Assembly (NCBI RefSeq): GCF_038005225.1
Contig: NZ_JBBOSU010000001.1
Span: forward strand, 3,274,001-3,338,000
Length of the DNA stretch: 64,000 nt
Direction of reading: 5' to 3'
Source: Solibacillus sp. FSL K6-1523
Lineage (GTDB): Bacteria; Bacillota; Bacilli; Bacillales_A; Planococcaceae
The translations under genes were made by a program, and so were the position numbers. Positions 45,178 to 56,400 of the stretch are shown here, piece after piece (within the stretch, counting starts at the first letter, position 1; every line of letters begins with the position of its first letter). The notes under the pieces were generated by a model. That model saw nothing but the letters and a program-made list of their open reading frames with translations, did not search any database and had not been told where the DNA came from.

Positions 45178-46179
45178 TTATTTTCGAGTAGAGTCGCGCA
45201 TTTCGATTCGATGTGGCAAAATAACCTTTTGCTCTTCTACATCTTCTTTATTCATATACTTCGTTAATAAACGCATCGCAACTGCTCCGATATCGTAAAG
45301 CGGTAAGACAACGCTCGTTAGCTGTGGACGAACCATGCGGGCAAGCTTCGAGTTTCCAAAGCTAATTACTTCTATGTCTTCAGGAACTTGTTTGCCGCTA
45401 TCTTGCATGCCGTGGACAAGGCCAATTGCTAACTCATCATTTCCTACAAATATTGCAGTAGGTGGATTTTTTAGTTGGCTTAATGTTTCCCAGCTTTCTA
45501 AACCATCATCATAAGAATCATCCCCTGCAACGATTAATGAATCATCTAGCTCAATTCCAGCCTTTTGTAACACATCTAAATACGCTTGTAATTTTTGCTG
45601 ACCATTGACCGTATGTTTTAATGGACCTGAAACAAATGCAATTCGTTCATGACCGTGCTGGATAAATAATTGAATTGCTTCATACGTTGCCGTGTAATAA
45701 TCAATATTAACCGATGCTACCTTTTCCGTTAAGCTAATAGAACCTGCTAATACAATCGGCACAGAGCATGCTTCCACTGCTCGTTGAATATTTGCTGTTA
45801 CTTCATCACTCATCATCACAATGCCATCTACTTGTTTACCTAGCATTGTATCTAAAAGGGATAATTCTTTTTCTTCGTTTTGATCTGAATTGGCCAAAAT
45901 AATATTATAGCGATACATCGTTGCGATATCTTCAATTCCTCTTGCTAACTCCGCATTTAAATTATTGGAAATATCCGGGATGATGACGCCGACTGACGTT
46001 GTTTTTTTACTTGCCAAACCGCGTGCCACGGCGTTTGGTCGATATTCTAATCGTTCAATAACATCTAATACTTTCTTTCTTGTTGCAGGCTTTACATTTT
46101 GATTACCATTTACTACTCGAGACACCGTTGCCATTGATACATTTGCCTCACGTGCTACATCATAAATTGTGACAGTCAA
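45178..46179 (-). CDS. ccpA: Catabolite control protein A
   Basis: LacI-family global regulator of carbon metabolism that binds cre sites with HPr-Ser46-P as partner. The 333 residues begin with the helix-turn-helix [20 protein letters not shown] (about 3-22), the hinge helix [12 protein letters not shown], and an effector domain with the [10 protein letters not shown] start. The start codon is TTG with AGGGGGG about 7 nt upstream. Next to aroA as in B. subtilis. acsA and acuABC in the same window are known CcpA targets in Bacillus, but I found no convincing cre there. Confidence 0.96.
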   Translation of the reverse strand: MTVTIYDVAREANVSMATVSRVVNGNQNVKPATRKKVLDVIERLEYRPNAVARGLASKKTTSVGVIIPDISNNLNAELARGIEDIATMYRYNIILANSDQNEEKELSLLDTMLGKQVDGIVMMSDEVTANIQRAVEACSVPIVLAGSISLTEKVASVNIDYYTATYEAIQLFIQHGHERIAFVSGPLKHTVNGQQKLQAYLDVLQKAGIELDDSLIVAGDDSYDDGLESWETLSQLKNPPTAIFVGNDELAIGLVHGMQDSGKQVPEDIEVISFGNSKLARMVRPQLTSVVLPLYDIGAVAMRLLTKYMNKEDVEEQKVILPHRIEMRDSTRK

Positions 46180-46296
46180 AGAAATCCCCCCTTTTTTTAT
46201 TTATAGCGCCATTTCACAATAGCACTATATGATAGATATACATATCATATAATACTTTCATTTCCACTTTCAATTAATACACCTAATATCTTCAAT

Positions 46297-46324
46297 CAAA
46301 AAAAGCGCTACCATAAGATAGCAC
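46297..46324 (-). terminator. Terminator after the marR-type gene
   Basis: On the minus strand GTGCTATC pairs with GGTAGCGC and T7 follows. Confidence 0.65.
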
Positions 46325-46333
46325 TCCTTCACG

Positions 46334-46771
46334 TTATTTTCCAACTTTATTTTTCGCACTGTTTAATAGCTTTTGTTGTAACGACAAATAGGTTGTAAGT
46401 TCATCTGGGGTAAATGTTTGGAATAAATCCAAGTACATCTCTTCACCAATTTTTTGTGCCACAGAAAAAGCTTCATTCCCTTTGTCTGTTATACAAAGTT
46501 GAATGATTCGGCGATCCGACGCATCATACATTCGCTCCGCCAAACCGAGCGCTACTAATTTATTGGCAATACTCGTCATGGCACCTTTTGTGTAGCCGAG
46601 AACTTCTGCTAGTTCTACTTGCTTTCTTGGTCCCTTTGTTCGTAGCTCAGCTAATACTAAAACAGGTGACACACCGATTGGATAAGGGAACCTTGCTGTG
46701 AAATGAATAATATTTTGATTATTCATTTGCTCAATCGTATGAATTAATTGAAAAATACTCTTTTTTTCCAT
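46334..46771 (-). CDS. MarR family transcriptional regulator
   Basis: 145-residue winged-helix regulator: dimer helices at both ends, recognition region about 50-80 (QVELAEVLGYTKGAMTSIANKLVALGLAERM) and the wing DASDRRIIQLCITDKG. Target unknown. It lies between ccpA and aroA and is not part of the B. subtilis layout that I know. AAAGGTTAGG precedes the ATG. The direct repeats in its promoter (46805-46835) suggest autoregulation. Confidence 0.9.
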   Translation of the reverse strand: MEKKSIFQLIHTIEQMNNQNIIHFTARFPYPIGVSPVLVLAELRTKGPRKQVELAEVLGYTKGAMTSIANKLVALGLAERMYDASDRRIIQLCITDKGNEAFSVAQKIGEEMYLDLFQTFTPDELTTYLSLQQKLLNSAKNKVGK

Positions 46772-46794
46772 TTGAAAACCTAACCTTTTTAATC

Positions 46795-46835
46795 ATTATC
46801 TTAACATAATTGATCTATCGTCTACCATAATTGAT
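46795..46835 (-). promoter_or_regulatory. marR-type gene promoter with direct repeats (candidate operator)
   Basis: CATAATTGAT occurs at 46805-46814 and again at 46826-46835, 21 bp apart (two helical turns). A possible promoter, -35 TAGACG (46824-46819), 18-bp spacer, -10 GATAAT (46800-46795), overlaps them: one copy lies in the spacer and the other just upstream of the -35. The gap 46836-47046 shows no gene. Confidence 0.5.
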
Positions 46836-47046
46836 TGTATGCTGCTTACATTCTGCTAATGATAACTAGCTTAACATTAAATAGTTTAAAGGTAAATGAA
46901 TAAACCTATTGTATCTAGTAGGACTTCCACAGAATGTTTAATGGAATCTCTTTTTATTATATTGGATTTAGCCTTTTTTATTCTTCTCTTAAAATTTGCA
47001 GAAAACTATTTTATTATATCTAGCCAAGCCATAAAGTTATTAATAA

Positions 47047-47082
47047 AAAAATCTCTAAGCCCGATTGACTTAGAGATTTGAG
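47047..47082. terminator. aroA terminator
   Basis: Stem AAATCTCTAAG/CTTAGAGATTT just after the aroA stop codon on the minus strand. Confidence 0.85.
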
Positions 47083-47088
47083 TTTCAC

Positions 47089-48174
47089 TTATTTAGATAC
47101 TTCATATTGCTTCATGAATTTTTGAATTTCTTCATAGAAAGCATTGAACGTTGGGATATCCATTTGTTGTTGTTGGTCAGATAGTGCAATTGATGGATCT
47201 GGATGCACTTCTGCCATCACACCGTCTGCACCAATGGCAATCGCTGCTTTTGCACATGGTAATAATAAATCACGGCGACCCGTTGAGTGCGTTACGTCTA
47301 CCATTACCGGTAAATGTGTCTCTTGCTTTAAAATTGGCACAGCTGAAATATCTAGTGTATTTCGTGTCGCTCTTTCGTACGTACGAATACCACGTTCGCA
47401 AAGGATAATGTTTTCATTGCCTTTTGACATAATGTATTCTGCCGCATGAATGAATTCATCAATTGTCGCAGCTAAACCACGTTTTAATAATACTGGCTTA
47501 TTCGTAGCACCTGCTGCTTTTAATAATTCAAAGTTTTGCATATTACGCGCACCGATTTGAATGACATCAATGTAATCTAATGCATGATCTAAATCAGATG
47601 GCGTTACGATTTCTGTCACTACACCTAAACCGTATTCATCTGAAACTTGTTTTAAAATTTTCAAACCATCTAATCCTAAACCTTGGAAATCATATGGTGA
47701 TGTACGCGGCTTGTATGCGCCACCACGAATTAATTTTAAGCCTTTTTCTTTAATAGTTGCGGCAACTGCTGCCACTTGCTCATAAGATTCCACTGCACAC
47801 GGTCCGAATACAAAGGAAGGTGCCCCAGAACCAATTAAATCGCCATTTACATTAATGACAGTATCTTCTGATTTTTCTTTACGTGAAACAAGTAGCTCTT
47901 TTTTCTTTTCGGCTTCAAGTTGTTTTAAAGCTGTCTTAAAGATTTGTTTGAAAATAAAATCAACCGTCATTTGGTTTAAAGGACCATTATTATTCTCTTT
48001 AATTAAATCTAACATGTGACGTTCACGTAGAGGATCGTATCGATTAACGCCCTGCTTTTCTTTAATTTTACCAATTTCTTCAACTACTGTAGCACGTTCA
48101 TTAATTAAACGTAAAATTTCTAAGTTTAAACCATCAATCTGACTACGTAAGCTTTCTAAATCTTGTTGACCCAT
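47089..48174 (-). CDS. aroA: Bifunctional chorismate mutase / DAHP synthase
   Basis: First step of the shikimate pathway, with a regulatory chorismate mutase domain. The 361 residues have an AroQ-type mutase at 1-90 ([19 protein letters not shown]) and a type I beta DAHP synthase at 100-355 ([36 protein letters not shown]). Feedback by chorismate or prephenate through the mutase domain is known for Bacillus AroA. GGAAGAGGGG precedes the ATG. B. subtilis calls this gene aroA, other sources aroG or aroF. Confidence 0.96.
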   Translation of the reverse strand: MGQQDLESLRSQIDGLNLEILRLINERATVVEEIGKIKEKQGVNRYDPLRERHMLDLIKENNNGPLNQMTVDFIFKQIFKTALKQLEAEKKKELLVSRKEKSEDTVINVNGDLIGSGAPSFVFGPCAVESYEQVAAVAATIKEKGLKLIRGGAYKPRTSPYDFQGLGLDGLKILKQVSDEYGLGVVTEIVTPSDLDHALDYIDVIQIGARNMQNFELLKAAGATNKPVLLKRGLAATIDEFIHAAEYIMSKGNENIILCERGIRTYERATRNTLDISAVPILKQETHLPVMVDVTHSTGRRDLLLPCAKAAIAIGADGVMAEVHPDPSIALSDQQQQMDIPTFNAFYEEIQKFMKQYEVSK

Positions 48175-48350
48175 CTCTTGTTCCCCTCTTCCTCGTATCC
48201 GGCACTTTCAGTTACTATAAAAGTATGATACATTTTAAAATAATAATCTTATTATAATCAACTAATGATAGAATGTCACGCATTTTTAATTTAGCGCTTC
48301 AACTCGCTAAAGTTAAAACGTAGGAATTGCATGGAAGGAAGCGTTTTCAT

Positions 48351-50507
48351 ATGACGAATAAATTATTTGCTTTGGACATTGGTACGCGCTCTGTAGTCGG
48401 CATTATTTTAGAACAGCACGACGACCATTACCATGTTTCAGATATTTTAGTAAAGGAACATAAAGAACGCGCAATGGTCGATGGTCAAATACATAATGTT
48501 CTCTATGTAGCCGAACTGATTCAAGCAATAAAGAAGGAATTAGAAGCTCAGCATGGTCCTTTAACAAAAGTAAGTGTAGCTGCAGCTGGTCGTGCTTTAA
48601 AAACAGAGCAAGCAAGCGTCACAATTCCGATTAAAAACCGCCCTATTTTTACTGAAGAAGATATTAACCGTTTAGAGTTACAAGCGGTTCAGCAAGCACA
48701 GCAGCAGCTTTTGCAACAAAAAGAAGATGCAAAATCCAATCATTATTACTGCGTTGGATATTCTGTGTTGTACTACCGTTTAGATGGTGAGGAAATCGGT
48801 AGCTTATTAGACCAACAAGGTGACGAGGCTACGATTGAAGTCATTGCTACTTTCTTACCGCGCGTCGTTATTGAATCTTTACTCGCAGCACTAAAACGAG
48901 CCGACTTAGAAATGGATGCACTTACGCTAGAACCGATTGCAGCAATCAATGTTCTTATCCCACCTACAATGCGTCGATTAAATGTTGCACTTGTCGATAT
49001 TGGCGCTGGCACATCCGACATTGCCATTACGGATAATAGTACGGTTGTTGCCTACGGAATGGTGCCGACTGCTGGGGATGAGATTACAGAAGCGCTGAGT
49101 GACCATTATTTACTCGACTTCCCAGTTGCAGAAATGGCAAAGCGTCAAATGCATGCAGCACAAGAAATTTTAATTCAAGATATTTTAGGTTTCGATCAAT
49201 ATTTCCCTCATGCCGATGTTTTAAAAGCCATCTATCCTGCAATCCAAAACTTAGCTGAATCGATTGGGAAAGAAATTTTACGCCTTAATAATAATGTTGC
49301 CCCAAAAGCGGTGATGCTAGTCGGTGGAGGCAGTTTAACGCCGAATTTACCTGAGGAGCTTGGCAATATTTTAGGATTGCCCGCAAATCGAGTAGCTGTT
49401 CGAGGAATTGATGCCATTCAAAATTTAACACGCGATGAAAATATTGCGGTAACACCGGAGCTCGTGACACCGATTGGTATCGCTATTGCTGCACAAAAAT
49501 CTCCTATTCACTACATGTCACTTTCTGTAAATGAACAAGTTGTTCGGCTATTTGAGCTAAAAGAAATGACTGTCGGGGATGCCTTTTTAGCCGCAAATAT
49601 TCGAGCGAAACAACTTTACGGGAAACCTGGTCATGGTTTGTCTATCACAGTAAACGGTCAAAGTATCTTTGTTCCAGGTGAACATGGGAAACCTGCGCAA
49701 ATTTTATTAAATGGACAACTAGCCTCGACAAAATCACTCGTTAAAAATGGCGACCAAATCGAGCTGACTGCTGGAATGGACGGAAAAGATGCAACGGTCA
49801 ATGTAAAAGATATAATTGATAACGCCTCTGTGAAATCTGTCACGATTCAAAACACACCGTTTAAGATTGAACCGAAAGTATATGTAAATGGCAAGGTAGT
49901 GTACCTGGACGCGATATTAGAAGACCGTGATGTTATCGAAGTTGAAACCGTTGAGACGATTGAAGCGGCATTTAAACATACTGATAACCTACTGCCATTA
50001 CATCAACTCGGTTCCTACTTTGTTCATATTGATGGCAAGCCCGTCCACTTACCAGAGTTTTCATCTCAGTTATTTGTCAATGGTAAGCCTGGTAAACTAA
50101 AGTATCCGATTCAAAATGGAGATGTTATTACATTTGAAGAGCTTCAATTACCTACTGCTGACATGATTGCAAACGAGCTTAATTTATTGCTTGAAGAAAA
50201 AGCTGTTGTTTCATTCCAAAAGGAACAAGTTGAGCTTGTAAAAACGGCACGGGAGTTTTTTGTTAACGGAAAAGTCGTAGAAAAACATGCGACAGTACCA
50301 AATGGAGCAACAATTAAAATTTTAGAAAAAGATACAAGCAGGTGGATTTATCAAGATGTATTCCGCTTTTCATCTTGGCAATTACCTACCGCCTTTAAAG
50401 GTTCGTTTACCATTTTACGCAATGGCCAACCGTCTTCATTTGATGCAGAAATTTTCGGTGGGGATCAATTGGAAATTCAGTTAATTGAGCATTCTTTAAA
50501 AATGTAA
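48351..50507 (+). CDS. FtsA/PilM-like ATPase with long C-terminal beta-repeat tail
   Basis: 718 residues. An actin-like fold of the FtsA type at about 1-400 (FALDIGTRSVVGII, phosphate 2 ALVDIGAGTSDIAI, adenosine motif MLVGGGSLTPNLPE, and an inserted SHS2-like region VSVAAAGRALKT). The remaining 300 residues hold about five segments with NG(K/Q)...NGD.I.. spacing that look like small beta-grasp-like modules. There is no C-terminal amphipathic helix of true FtsA. The ATG at 48351 follows GGAAGGAAG. The TTG at 48327 is less likely. Divergent from aroA. Role unknown. Confidence 0.85.
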   Translation: MTNKLFALDIGTRSVVGIILEQHDDHYHVSDILVKEHKERAMVDGQIHNVLYVAELIQAIKKELEAQHGPLTKVSVAAAGRALKTEQASVTIPIKNRPIFTEEDINRLELQAVQQAQQQLLQQKEDAKSNHYYCVGYSVLYYRLDGEEIGSLLDQQGDEATIEVIATFLPRVVIESLLAALKRADLEMDALTLEPIAAINVLIPPTMRRLNVALVDIGAGTSDIAITDNSTVVAYGMVPTAGDEITEALSDHYLLDFPVAEMAKRQMHAAQEILIQDILGFDQYFPHADVLKAIYPAIQNLAESIGKEILRLNNNVAPKAVMLVGGGSLTPNLPEELGNILGLPANRVAVRGIDAIQNLTRDENIAVTPELVTPIGIAIAAQKSPIHYMSLSVNEQVVRLFELKEMTVGDAFLAANIRAKQLYGKPGHGLSITVNGQSIFVPGEHGKPAQILLNGQLASTKSLVKNGDQIELTAGMDGKDATVNVKDIIDNASVKSVTIQNTPFKIEPKVYVNGKVVYLDAILEDRDVIEVETVETIEAAFKHTDNLLPLHQLGSYFVHIDGKPVHLPEFSSQLFVNGKPGKLKYPIQNGDVITFEELQLPTADMIANELNLLLEEKAVVSFQKEQVELVKTAREFFVNGKVVEKHATVPNGATIKILEKDTSRWIYQDVFRFSSWQLPTAFKGSFTILRNGQPSSFDAEIFGGDQLEIQLIEHSLKM

Positions 50508-50529
50508 AACACGGCACTTCAATAAAATC

Positions 50530-50571
50530 AAAACGCACCATTTCAACTTTTGTGAAATGGTGCGTTTTTTA
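50530..50571. terminator. Terminator between the FtsA-like gene and ytxH
   Basis: Stem AACGCACCATTTCA/TGAAATGGTGCGTT followed by T6. Convergent genes. Confidence 0.9.
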
Positions 50572-50587
50572 TCTGTTGTTACCTGTA

Positions 50588-51061
50588 CTACTCTATAGAT
50601 GTATGGCGAGTTGAATTTGCGACTTCTGAAATACTTTCTGTCACCTCTGTTACAACCTTATCAACTGCATCTTTCATTGATTCTAATGGCTCTTCCCCTT
50701 CAAACGACACCGTTCCATCATCAAGAGCAGGTGGTTGTTTGGCCGTTTTTGCCTTAACTTTTTCTACTAAATTTGTTGATTGCTCTTTTAATTGGTGCGA
50801 AATTTGAGTTGTTTTTTCTTTTGCTGTTCCCGAAAACTCTACACCTTTTTCTTTCAACGTAACGGCTTGGATTGCAACGTCACTTCTTAATTCACTACCT
50901 GCTTTTGGTGCTAGAAGTAATGCGGCAGCTGCGCCTACAATACCGCCTACAAAGGCACCGAGAATGAAATCTTTCAACTGTATTGTCTCCTCTCCATAAA
51001 TCGATTCGTTAATATGCGTATAATCTTGAGGTACGTTTACAGCAACTTGCTTTTCAGACAT
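50588..51061 (-). CDS. ytxH: YtxH-like general stress protein
   Basis: 157 residues with a glycine-rich membrane-associated segment (about 31-52, FILGAFVGGIVGAAAALLLAPKAG split as FILGAFVGGIVG and AAAALLLAPK), then a charged helical tail. This is the YtxH domain, found in Bacillus in the sigma-B-controlled ytxGHJ operon. The following ytxJ gene is absent. GGGGGAGAG precedes the ATG. Function unknown. Confidence 0.88.
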   Translation of the reverse strand: MSEKQVAVNVPQDYTHINESIYGEETIQLKDFILGAFVGGIVGAAAALLLAPKAGSELRSDVAIQAVTLKEKGVEFSGTAKEKTTQISHQLKEQSTNLVEKVKAKTAKQPPALDDGTVSFEGEEPLESMKDAVDKVVTEVTESISEVANSTRHTSIE

Positions 51062-51094
51062 AATTCACTCTCCCCCTTATCAACAAAACTATGC

Positions 51095-51604
51095 TTACTT
51101 GCGTTTTAAGAAGCCAAACTTTGATTTTGTTTCCATTCCTGCGGGTGTTTCATTTGTTTTTGTACTCGTAAAAATCACTTCATCTTGATCAATCGGTTTA
51201 CGTTGACGCCATTGTTCTGCAATACCCATTGCCACATTACTCCATTGAACAACTTGTGCTATTTTTTCTTCATTTTTTTGAACTTCTGTTGAAATTGAAT
51301 TTGTAATGCGTTGTACAGATGTATTTAAGCCATTTACGGATTCACCAACACCTTGCACAGCATGGATAACTGAATTTAACTTCTCAGACTTATCTGAAAT
51401 ATCGTCAGCCAAATTATTAGTTTTTGTTAATAGCGATGTCGTTTCGCGAGTAATACCTTCCATTTGACCTTCAATCCCGGCTACTGTCCCAGCGATTGAA
51501 TTTAAAGTGTTCTTCAATGAGAACATTGTCATACCAATACTTATACTTAATACTAAAAATCCGACTGCTGCGATTAAAGCAGCAATATAAAGTACTAACT
51601 CCAT
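51095..51604 (-). CDS. ytxG: YtxG, DUF948 membrane protein
   Basis: 169 residues with one N-terminal membrane segment (about 3-25, LVLYIAALIAAVGFLVLSIS) and a long helical region with heptads like those of methyl-accepting proteins (about 30-120). The ATG at 51604 follows GGAGGAGG. The longer frame to 51679 has no such site. It precedes ytxH by 33 nt, the first gene of the ytxGH pair. Confidence 0.9.
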   Translation of the reverse strand: MELVLYIAALIAAVGFLVLSISIGMTMFSLKNTLNSIAGTVAGIEGQMEGITRETTSLLTKTNNLADDISDKSEKLNSVIHAVQGVGESVNGLNTSVQRITNSISTEVQKNEEKIAQVVQWSNVAMGIAEQWRQRKPIDQDEVIFTSTKTNETPAGMETKSKFGFLKRK

Positions 51605-51778
51605 CTGATGACCTCCTCCATCTTGTCCCTCTATAATTATTCGACAAAAATAGTGACAATCCTTCTTTAAAGTTGTCACTACCTATTATCTACTTTTTCC
51701 ATAATTCCCATTCATTTTAGAGCTAAAACAATATTATGTAAAGGAACTTAACTATTTGTAATTAACTAAAGAATCCCT

Positions 51779-51850
51779 TTTTCAAAAGTTACCCTAAAAA
51801 GGGGGAAGTTGATTTCCATTTCGGTCCGGACGCTTTCCGCAGGCACGGCT
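51779..51850. repeat. Degenerate GC-rich segment, possible dispersed repeat remnant
   Basis: Within the 240-bp gap between ytxG and murC, TTTCGGTCCGGACGCTTTCC and GCAGGCACGGCTCC stand out from AT-rich flanks. It has no open reading frame. It looks like the remnant of a dispersed repeat, but only this copy is in the window. Confidence 0.35.
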
Positions 51851-51901
51851 CCAACTAACTTGTTTTCGAAATATATTTGTAAAACAATTCGATTGAAGAA
51901 A

Positions 51902-51932
51902 AACAGCCTATCCGTAATGGATTAAGCTGTTC
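51902..51932 (-). terminator. murC terminator overlapping the stop codon
   Basis: On the minus strand AACAGCTTAATCC pairs with GGATAGGCTGTT and a T-run follows. The left arm includes the murC stop codon. Confidence 0.7.
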
Positions 51933-53232
51933 CCTCTTTCAATAGTGCTTCAAAAGCATCTTGATATTTGTGTACGTCGCCAGCACCCATGAATAGGAAT
52001 ACGGCATGTTTATGCTTTTGCAGGTGCGAAATCGTTTCTATTTGCAGCACTTCACTGCGTTCGATTAGATTACTTAAATCTGTAATTGTTAATTCACCTT
52101 GTTTTTCGCGAGCTGAACTAAAAATATCACATAAATAAGTCGCATCCGCACCACTTAAGCTGTCCGCAAAGTTTTGCAGGAATGCTTGAGTTCGTGTAAA
52201 TGTATGCGGTTGGAAAATGGCTACGACTTCACGGTCCGGATATTTTTGACGAGCTGATTGAAGTGTCGCAGCGATTTCTGTTGGATGATGTGCATAATCA
52301 TCCACTAACACATTGTCACCAATCGTCGTTTCCGTAAATCGTCGTTTTACCCCACCATACGTGTTGAGACGCTCTTGAATTAAATTCGCTGGAATCCCTT
52401 CATAATGGCACAGAGAAATAACGGCTAATGAATTTAAAATCGTATGGTCACCGAATAATGGGATGAAAAACTTACTATACAATTCATTACGGACATATAC
52501 TTCAAATTCTGTACCTTTTGTTGTTTTCACAATATTGCGTGCGGCAAAATCATTTTCTTGGCCGAAGCCGTAATAAACAACAGGGACATTTGCTTGGATT
52601 TTTTGTAATTGCTCGTCATCACCACATGCAATAATCGCTTTATTTACTTGTAAAGCCAATGATTGGAATGCGTCGTATACGTCTTCGATATTTTTAAAAT
52701 AATCGGGATGATCAAAATCAATATTCGTCATTACTGCATAATCTGGATGATACGCTAAGAAGTGTCGGCGGTATTCACATGCCTCCATAACAAAATAAGA
52801 CGCATCTTCTGTACCCGCTCCAGTACCATCTCCAATTAAAAACGATGTTGGCATATAGCCGCCAATTACATGACTCATTAGCCCAGTTGTTGACGTTTTT
52901 CCATGTGCACCTGTAATCGCAATCGATGTACAGCGGTTGCTATACTCCCCTAAAAACTTATGATAGCGAATGATTTCCAAACCTAATTCGCGCGCGCGCA
53001 CAAGCTCTGGGTGGTCATCAGAAAAAGCATTTCCCGCAATAATTGTTAAACCTGGTTCTATATTATTTTCATCAAAAGTTAAAATTTTAATACCACGGTC
53101 ACGTAAAGGCTGCTCTGTAAAATAATACGTTTCTACATCTGAACCTTGCACTTCTTCACCAGAATCAAATAAAATTTGCGCAAGTGGGCTCATACCCGAA
53201 CCTTTAATACCTGTAAAATGATATCGTGTCAT
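51922..53232 (-). CDS. murC: UDP-N-acetylmuramate--L-alanine ligase
   Basis: Adds L-alanine to UDP-MurNAc, the first amino acid of the peptidoglycan stem. The 436 residues show the N-terminal [14 protein letters not shown] (about 4-17), the ATP loop [11 protein letters not shown] (about 105-115), and HPTEIAATL. The ATG at 53232 follows AGGAGG. The longer frame to 53274 has no ribosome binding site. Downstream of sftA as in B. subtilis. Confidence 0.97.
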   Translation of the reverse strand: MTRYHFTGIKGSGMSPLAQILFDSGEEVQGSDVETYYFTEQPLRDRGIKILTFDENNIEPGLTIIAGNAFSDDHPELVRARELGLEIIRYHKFLGEYSNRCTSIAITGAHGKTSTTGLMSHVIGGYMPTSFLIGDGTGAGTEDASYFVMEACEYRRHFLAYHPDYAVMTNIDFDHPDYFKNIEDVYDAFQSLALQVNKAIIACGDDEQLQKIQANVPVVYYGFGQENDFAARNIVKTTKGTEFEVYVRNELYSKFFIPLFGDHTILNSLAVISLCHYEGIPANLIQERLNTYGGVKRRFTETTIGDNVLVDDYAHHPTEIAATLQSARQKYPDREVVAIFQPHTFTRTQAFLQNFADSLSGADATYLCDIFSSAREKQGELTITDLSNLIERSEVLQIETISHLQKHKHAVFLFMGAGDVHKYQDAFEALLKEGTA

Positions 53233-53429
53233 TTTGTAAAAACCTCCTAGGATACTAAGATCCCATTGAATCATCTATATTTTATTCATTGTTGTTTCAA
53301 GGCATTCCCCTGCATTCAATAACAGAGGGTGCTTATGCTGAAACAAGTTTAATTTATTATAGCACTATTTGCTCAAAACGATAAATGAACGACAATTCTA
53401 AAAATTAATACCGCTCATTTACTAGCTCT

Positions 53430-56400
53430 TTAGTCTCCAAATTGGACAGCTAAATCCTCTTCAGTAATAAAAACATCTCTTGGCTTACTCCCTTTTGGTT
53501 CCGATACAAATCCTTGACTTTCTAACATGTCAATCAATCTAGCCGCGCGATTGTAGCCGATTTTATAGCGACGTTGTAATAAAGATGTAGATACCGAACC
53601 TTGTTCAAAAACAAATCGGCATATTTCTTCAAACAGCTCATCTTGTTCTTCTACAGCTTCTGAACGTTTTAACAACTCTTCTTGTTTGAAAATATATTCT
53701 GGCTCACCTTGATCACGAACATATTCAATAATTTCTTCTATTTCATCATCTGTTACAAATGTGCCTTGAATACGTGTTGGGGCAGACATTCCATTTCCTA
53801 AATATAACATATCCCCACGCCCAAGTAATCGTTCCGCGCCTTGTGCATCTAAAATGGTACGAGAATCAATTTGCGATGACACGGAGAAGGCAATACGTGT
53901 CGGGATATTCGATTTGATTAATCCAGTAATAACATCAACAGAAGGACGTTGAGTCGCAACGATCAAATGAATACCTGCAGCACGGGCCTTTTGTGTAATG
54001 CGAACAATACTATCCTCCACATCTTGTGGGGACATCATCATTAAGTCTGCTAGCTCATCAATCACAATTAATAAGTACGGTAACTTTTGTGCATACATAC
54101 CGTTCTCTTCACACATTTTATTATATGCTTCAATTTTTCGTGCACCGCTATGCATAAATAACTGATAACGTCTTTCCATTTCTTCCACTGCCCATTTCAA
54201 TGCAGCCGTAGCAGCTTTAACATCTGTGATTACTGGACTTACTAAGTGTGGAATATGATTAAACGGTGCTAATTCCACCATTTTTGGATCGATTAACATT
54301 AATTTCAAATCATTCGGATTCGACTTATACAATAAGCTCACTAAAATGGAGTTAATACATACCGATTTACCAGAACCTGTTGCTCCTGCGATTAATCCAT
54401 GTGGCATTTTACGTAAATCAATCGTTACAGGCTTTCCAGTTAAATCTAAGCCTAGCGCTGCTTCCAAAGGTGAATCGGAATTGCAGAATGAATCCGAATC
54501 CGTTACTTCAGACAAACGCACTGCTCGCGAAATACGGTTCGGAATTTCGATACCAATCGAGCGCTTCCCTGGAATTGGCGCATCGATTCGAATATCTTTT
54601 GCTGCTAAAGCAAGTTTAATATCATCTGCAAGATTACGTACTTTACTCACCTTTGTCCCTTGCCCGACCGTAATTTCAAATTGGGTAACAGCTGGTCCTT
54701 GAACGATCGATTCAATATTTGCTTGAATTTGGAAATACGATAACGCCTCGACTAATCGCTCCCCCTGATCATCCATCCACTCCCGGTCCTCTACCATTTC
54801 CTCTGGTGGAACTAAAAAGTCTAACGGCGGCTTCACATAAGGGGATTTCTTCACTTCTACCGCTTGTTGAATCGGTTCACTTAGTTCTTGAACGTCCTCA
54901 ATTTCCTGCACTGGAAGGCTAACCTGTTCATGAGTTTGATCTTCAACAAGTTCTTCCGTTATTTCTTCAACTAACGTTTCACTTTGTTCTTTAATGGGCT
55001 CTTCAATCTGTTCTTCAACGACTTCTTCTGGCATAGCTAGCTCTATTTGTTCTGGTATGAACTCACTTGCGTCTTCAATTTGCACCGTTTCTACGGTAAC
55101 TAGTTCTTCCATCTGTACATTACTGTGTTCGAATTGCTCGCTATTTTCTAGCGGCAGTTCACTTTCAGGTGACAGTACAATAGCTTCTTGCAACGGAGCA
55201 GCAACAATTTCTATTTGCTCATCCATCTGTTCAATGATTGGTTCACTTGTTTCTTCACGTTCCACATACAACGGTGTTTCTGCTTTTACTTGTACATTTT
55301 CGTTGGATTTTTCGTCACTTATTTCTAGGACTTTTGTACTTTCTGTTACCTGTCCTTGTAGATTTTGCTGTCCATACAATTGGCGAGCCATCAATTTTTG
55401 CTTGTCGGATTTTAACATGACAACATTAAATGGCACTCGACTTCCTGTATTTTCACGTAATTGTGGCGGTATTTGATGCTCTTCATTCGCTACTTGTACG
55501 TCTTCCGTTTGTGAAGGTTGCTCTACATTTAACTGCCCAATATGAATCGTCGAATTTTCAATCGTTACATGCTTCACCTGAACTTCATTTAACGATTCTT
55601 CCTCTACTACCTCTTCTTGAGTCGGCAATGTACTTTGATTTTCTAATAAAACCGGCTCACTTACAATTTCTGCCGGTATATCGGTTACTTCCTCTTCTAA
55701 TACAATCGGTTCTTTTTCTATCGTTGGTTCTACCGTTGTCGCTGCTACCTCTTCAATTATCGTTTGTAATTCCGTAAGCTGTTCTACTTGAATCGGTACT
55801 ACTTTAGGTGCTTCCGTATTTTCCTTATGTACAATAACTTCTTCATTAGCAGGTCGTGGGGCAACCGTGTTTTCAACCTTTTCGTTTATAGCTGAACCGC
55901 TTTCATTATGTAGCAATTCACTTGAATTAGGTTGTTGTCGTTCTTCTAGTAATGTTTCAATCGGTGTCGGCTTCTGAAATCCATGTACTGGTGACGGCAC
56001 ATCTGTCGGCACAAATCGTTTGCGAGTGGCAAGTGGATTTACGAATTCCTTATTAATTTTTTGTTCTTCACGCTTTGGATTTTTTAGTAAAATTTCACGT
56101 TCTGGTTTTGTCACTTGTGCTCTTCGCTCAATACTATCTTGGCTACGAATAACATTGGAGTGGCCACGACCTTTTCGACGGCGCTCTAATAAATCACGGA
56201 TACCAGATACTTCTACATCATAAACGGTATTAGGTGCTGGTTTTTGCAAATATTGCGGCAATTTAAATTCCCCGGTATCTTCATTATTATAAATATTATT
56301 GTGTTGCTCATACTTTGGCTGCTCATATTGTGATTGCTTTGGCTGCTCTGTCACTACAACATCCTCATCATTAATTAACGGGAAACGGAATGCAGTACGG

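Noticed and set aside
46896-47081. 61-residue hydrophobic frame upstream of aroA terminator
   Set aside because: It runs through the aroA terminator hairpin and has no ribosome binding site.
48289-48315. TTTAGCG/CGCTAAA inverted repeat upstream of the FtsA-like gene
   Set aside because: Arms of seven bases with an eight-base loop could be an operator, but I have no supporting evidence for a role.
54994-55476. 160-residue Ser/Cys-rich + strand frame opposite sftA
   Set aside because: It is the antisense shadow of the low-complexity E/V/Q linker of sftA.
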